From: Actinomycetes bacterium
GTDB lineage: Bacteria > Actinomycetota > Acidimicrobiia > Acidimicrobiales > RAAP-2
Assembly: GCA_021799915.1 (NCBI GenBank)
Contig: JAJYZN010000031.1
Coordinates: forward strand, 1-19,291
Direction: 5' to 3'
Length of the DNA stretch: 19,291 nucleotides
Within the stretch, counting starts at the first letter, position 1. Every line of letters starts with the position of its first letter. Of the stretch, positions 17,901 to 19,291 are shown one piece after another. Under the pieces are notes generated by a model. That model saw nothing but the letters and a program-made list of their open reading frames with translations, had not been told where the DNA came from and searched no databases. The position numbers and the translations under genes were made by a program.

Positions 17901-18634
17901 AGGGTGGCGCCCGTCTGCACGCACAGCAGCGCGTCGTGGGCCACCGCGTCGTCTCGGTGGGTGTAGTGGCTGTCGTTGGTCGCGAGAAGCGGTGCTCCGA
18001 TCCGCTTGGCGATGGCGACGAGCTGGGGGTTGGTCCGACGCTGGTCCGCGATCCCGTGGTCTTGGAGCTCGACGAACAAGTTGTCGCGCCCGAAGATCTC
18101 CTGAAGGCGGACGGCCCGGCGTTCGGCTTCCCGCTCGTCTCCGGCCAGGAGGGCTTGGAGGACGACCCCGCCGAGGCACCCGGTCGTGGCGATCAGTCCC
18201 TCGTGGTGCCGTTCGAGAAGTTCCCAGTCGACGCGCGGTTTGTAGTAGTAGCCCTCGAGGTAGGCGGCCGAGGAGAGCTTCATGAGATTGCGATAGCCCT
18301 CGGTGCTCTCGGCCAGGAGGGTCAGGTGGTAGTAGAGCTTCTGGCCGCCTTCGACATCTCCTCCGGTGTCGTCCACGCGGCCCCGCCGTACCGGACGCTC
18401 GTGCCGGGACTCGCCGGCCATGTAGGCCTCCGTCCCGATGACGGGGTTGAGCCCTTCGGCCCGGCACGCCTTGTAGAAGTCCAAGACCCCGTACATGTTG
18501 CCGTGGTCGGTGATACCCAGCGCCGTCTGCCCATCCCTCGCAGCCGCGGCCACCATGTCGCCGATACGGGCCGCGCCGTCGAGCATGGAGAATTCCGTGT
18601 GGGTGTGCAGGTGCGTGAACGACCGGGTTGCCAA
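14921..18634 (-). CDS. dnaE: DNA polymerase III alpha subunit (DnaE1 type)
   Basis: The 1237-residue replicative polymerase subunit. The N-terminal PHP domain begins FTHLHTHTEFSMLDGAARI. All nine metal-site residues known from mycobacterial DnaE1 appear present: His10, His12, Asp19, His44, Glu69, His103, Cys153, Asp221, His223. Intrinsic 3'-5' proofreading is therefore likely. The polymerase catalytic aspartates are Asp420 and Asp422 (PDIDMDFD) and Asp593 (KMDFLGLRN). The GRGSAAG, helix-hairpin-helix, OB-fold and C-terminal regions follow. A Gly/Asp/Thr-rich insert of about 35 residues lies near residues 853-890, before VFGLSAVRNVG. The start is TTG 18634, chosen for GGAGGAGGGG 9 nt upstream and for the family N-terminus; GTG 18667 is an alternative. 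An RDD gene lies upstream on the same strand. Confidence 0.96.
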   Translation of the reverse strand: MATRSFTHLHTHTEFSMLDGAARIGDMVAAAARDGQTALGITDHGNMYGVLDFYKACRAEGLNPVIGTEAYMAGESRHERPVRRGRVDDTGGDVEGGQKLYYHLTLLAESTEGYRNLMKLSSAAYLEGYYYKPRVDWELLERHHEGLIATTGCLGGVVLQALLAGDEREAERRAVRLQEIFGRDNLFVELQDHGIADQRRTNPQLVAIAKRIGAPLLATNDSHYTHRDDAVAHDALLCVQTGATLSDANRFRFEGTEHYLKSAAEMRDLFSDLPDACDNTLLIAERAHVEIELGKPSLPQFPVPDEFAGDCYEDRAMAYLRHLTMEGARERYGNALPDNVRERLDYELGVIGDMGFAAYFLVVWDLIRFARESRIRVGPGRGSAAGCCVAYCLRIVDLDPIRYDLLFERFLNPGRKQMPDIDMDFDERFRGHVIRYAAERYGFDHVAQIVTFSTIKARAAVRDAARVLGLPYGVGDRIAKAMPPLVMGRDTPLWACLDKSEGYDDGYAAAAELRTMYDEDPEARQVIDVAKGLEGLRRQDGIHAAAVVITDEPLTEYLPIQRKPDPGGSLDDAPIVTQYEMHGVEELGLLKMDFLGLRNLSVIERALDLIEESTGTRPDIDSVPLDDELTLAMLRRADSVGVFQLEGAAMRQTLRALAPTSFDDVAALVALYRPGPMAANMHRDYPDLKNGRKPITYAHPDLEEILSDTYGLMLYQEAVMRVAQKFAGYTLEEADNLRKACGKKIRALIAAEREKFVAGCVAQGYGEELGTELFDIIEPFADYAFNKSHSYGYGLVAYQTAWLKAHYPVEYMAALLTSVKDNKDKTAVYLAECRSMGIEVAVPDVNLSVSDFAPRSETGETATGGAGDGTPATLDRGGDHDRLVEGDMGRGTRRVDVGPAIVFGLSAVRNVGEALVERIVQERQHGGPFADIYDFCRRVDPAVLNKRTMESLIKGGAFDSLGHPRQGLCMVIDEIVDRTLARRREHDVGIVSLFAVLDADDSAEGTSEAGRWEGTRVAVPDLEFDKSQRLGFEKEMLGLYVSDHPLLGLEAALARHTDGSLADLRDALGDGPDGSGPDGIVRTVGGVVTDLKRQYTKKGDLMGRFVLEDLQAAMDVYVFPRVMAEFGALLENDAIVAVRGRIDLRDEEPKIVAMEIRRLALDGAGSEELRISLPLGVLTDDTVGKLKEVLSEHPGSTPVLLHLGDKVIKLPPEFNVESRNGLVGELKMLLGAGAVLA

Positions 18635-18643
18635 CTGCCTTCG

Positions 18644-18653
18644 CCCCTCCTCC
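18644..18653 (-). promoter_or_regulatory. Strong ribosome site supporting a TTG start of dnaE
   Basis: GGAGGAGGGG on the minus strand ends 9 nt before TTG 18634, from which the encoded protein begins ATRSFTHLHTH as expected for DnaE1. Confidence 0.6.
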
Positions 18654-18670
18654 GGGCTTTCACCCACGGC

Positions 18671-18695
18671 CTTTCCACAGCCTGTGGAGAAGTTA
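18671..18695 (-). promoter_or_regulatory. Palindrome of DnaA-box-like halves and possible -10 in dnaE leader
   Basis: TCCACAG-C-CTGTGGA (18674-18688) is a perfect 7+1+7 palindrome. Its halves extend to CTTTCCACA (plus) and TTCTCCACA (minus), the second one mismatch from TTATCCACA. On the minus strand TAACTT (18695-18690) could be a -10 box, placing transcription start inside the palindrome about 50 nt before the TTG. The 144-bp gap between the RDD stop and dnaE holds nothing else I can identify. Confidence 0.35.
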
Positions 18696-18778
18696 CAGCC
18701 GTGTGGTTCAGACCATAGCGCGCGGCAATGGCGGGCGCTCGCGAGCAAATGGCCACGGCCGAGGAGGTCTGGAACCGC

Positions 18779-19291
18779 TCAGACGTGGACGACGACCGTC
18801 CGGGTGACCTTGTCGTGAAGCGTCTGCCGCCGAGGGTCCCAGGCAGGGAAGAGCATGTCCAGCACCCAGGGGAGGACCAGCAGGATGAACATGAGGTACT
18901 CGAACGCTGCCCGGCCGAGCGCCCTCCCGAACCCTATGGATGCCCCGGTGTCCATGTCCACGGCCCGCGCGCCGACCACCATCATCCCGATGGTCTGCCC
19001 TCGTTCCGAGCCGCAGAAGAGCGCCCCGTAGAGGAGGATGATGATGACCCCGATGACAGGGCTGAGGGCCGAGAAGGTCTCGACGTGGGACGTCGAGACT
19101 CCTGTGGCGGTGGAGTTGATGTGAAAGTTCACCTCGGCCACCTTCGCCGCGCTCAGCCCTGCACTGATGATGAGGCCGACGACGGCAAGGATGACCCAGT
19201 CGATGAGCCACCCCCCGAGGCGAGCGCCGTAGTTGGCCAGCCCCGAGGCCATCCCCGTCCCCGGCGGGCCGTACCCTCCCGGCGGGCCGTA
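18779..19291 (-). CDS. RDD-family membrane protein, N-terminus cut by window edge
   Basis: The frame is open to the right edge: before ATG 19252 it reads YGPPGGYGPPGTG, the Gly/Pro/Tyr-rich N-terminal tail common in actinobacterial RDD proteins, so the true start is probably beyond the window. The RDD signature is NYGARLGGWLIDWVILAVV, followed by a second hydrophobic segment (SPVIGVIIILLYGALF), the conserved GQTIGMMVVGARAVD, and a third (AFEYLMFILLVLPWVLDML). It ends with DPRRQTLHDKVTRTVVV, typical of the family. RDD proteins are small membrane proteins of mostly unknown function; some are implicated in ion transport. It lies 144 bp upstream of dnaE on the same strand. Confidence 0.9.
   Translation of the reverse strand, partial: YGPPGGYGPPGTGMASGLANYGARLGGWLIDWVILAVVGLIISAGLSAAKVAEVNFHINSTATGVSTSHVETFSALSPVIGVIIILLYGALFCGSERGQTIGMMVVGARAVDMDTGASIGFGRALGRAAFEYLMFILLVLPWVLDMLFPAWDPRRQTLHDKVTRTVVVHV

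Noticed and set aside
15467..18718. A 1083-codon open frame on the plus strand
   Set aside because: It is antisense to dnaE, whose motifs are complete. Its translation is rich in His/Val/Arg/Glu with no recognisable domain; long antisense frames are expected at this GC content.

Overview
The window is about 19.3 kb of very GC-rich bacterial DNA with densely packed genes, many GTG starts, nearly all TGA stops and strong third-position G/C. The men gene set, a DnaE1-type polymerase with a complete PHP site, an RDD protein with a Gly/Pro/Tyr-rich N-terminus, a paired SNF2 helicase and SWIM-finger protein, and several apparently leaderless starts (TANNNT box 7-8 nt before the start codon) point to an actinobacterium. 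A deep lineage such as Acidimicrobiia is my guess. I see no tRNA, rRNA, insertion sequence, phage gene or CRISPR array.

Left part (1-4412, minus strand): a SNF2-family helicase is followed, with a 4-nt GTGA overlap, by a SWIM zinc-finger protein that runs off the left edge. menD lies just upstream on the same strand, so menD, helicase and SWIM may be cotranscribed.

Middle (4449-10223): a menaquinone cluster of menD (-), a menH-like hydrolase (+), menA (-), menB (-) and menE (+). It covers isochorismate to demethylmenaquinone except the OSB synthase step (menC); menF and the final methyltransferase are also not in the window. Genes are arranged head to head: menD and menH starts are 5 bp apart, and menB and menE starts are 21 bp apart with overlapping -10 boxes on opposite strands. 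A perfect 12-bp inverted repeat lies at the menD/menH junction.

Right-middle (10252-14048): an SDR oxidoreductase (-) diverges from a two-gene plus-strand unit. The first gene is a DUF255/YyaL-type thioredoxin-domain protein interrupted by an in-frame TAG where a glutamine codon is expected. The second is an unrecognised gene that seems to change frame at a run of five G. Either this operon is decaying or the assembly has two errors here.

Right part (14178-19291, minus strand): an RDD membrane protein (cut by the right edge), dnaE (replicative DNA polymerase III alpha) and an unrecognised 223-residue protein with its own TACAAT promoter. A 15-bp palindrome made of two DnaA-box-like halves lies in the dnaE leader.

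No large novel system is evident. The most interesting material is the promoter architecture of the men cluster, the two lesions in the DUF255 operon and the helicase/SWIM pair.
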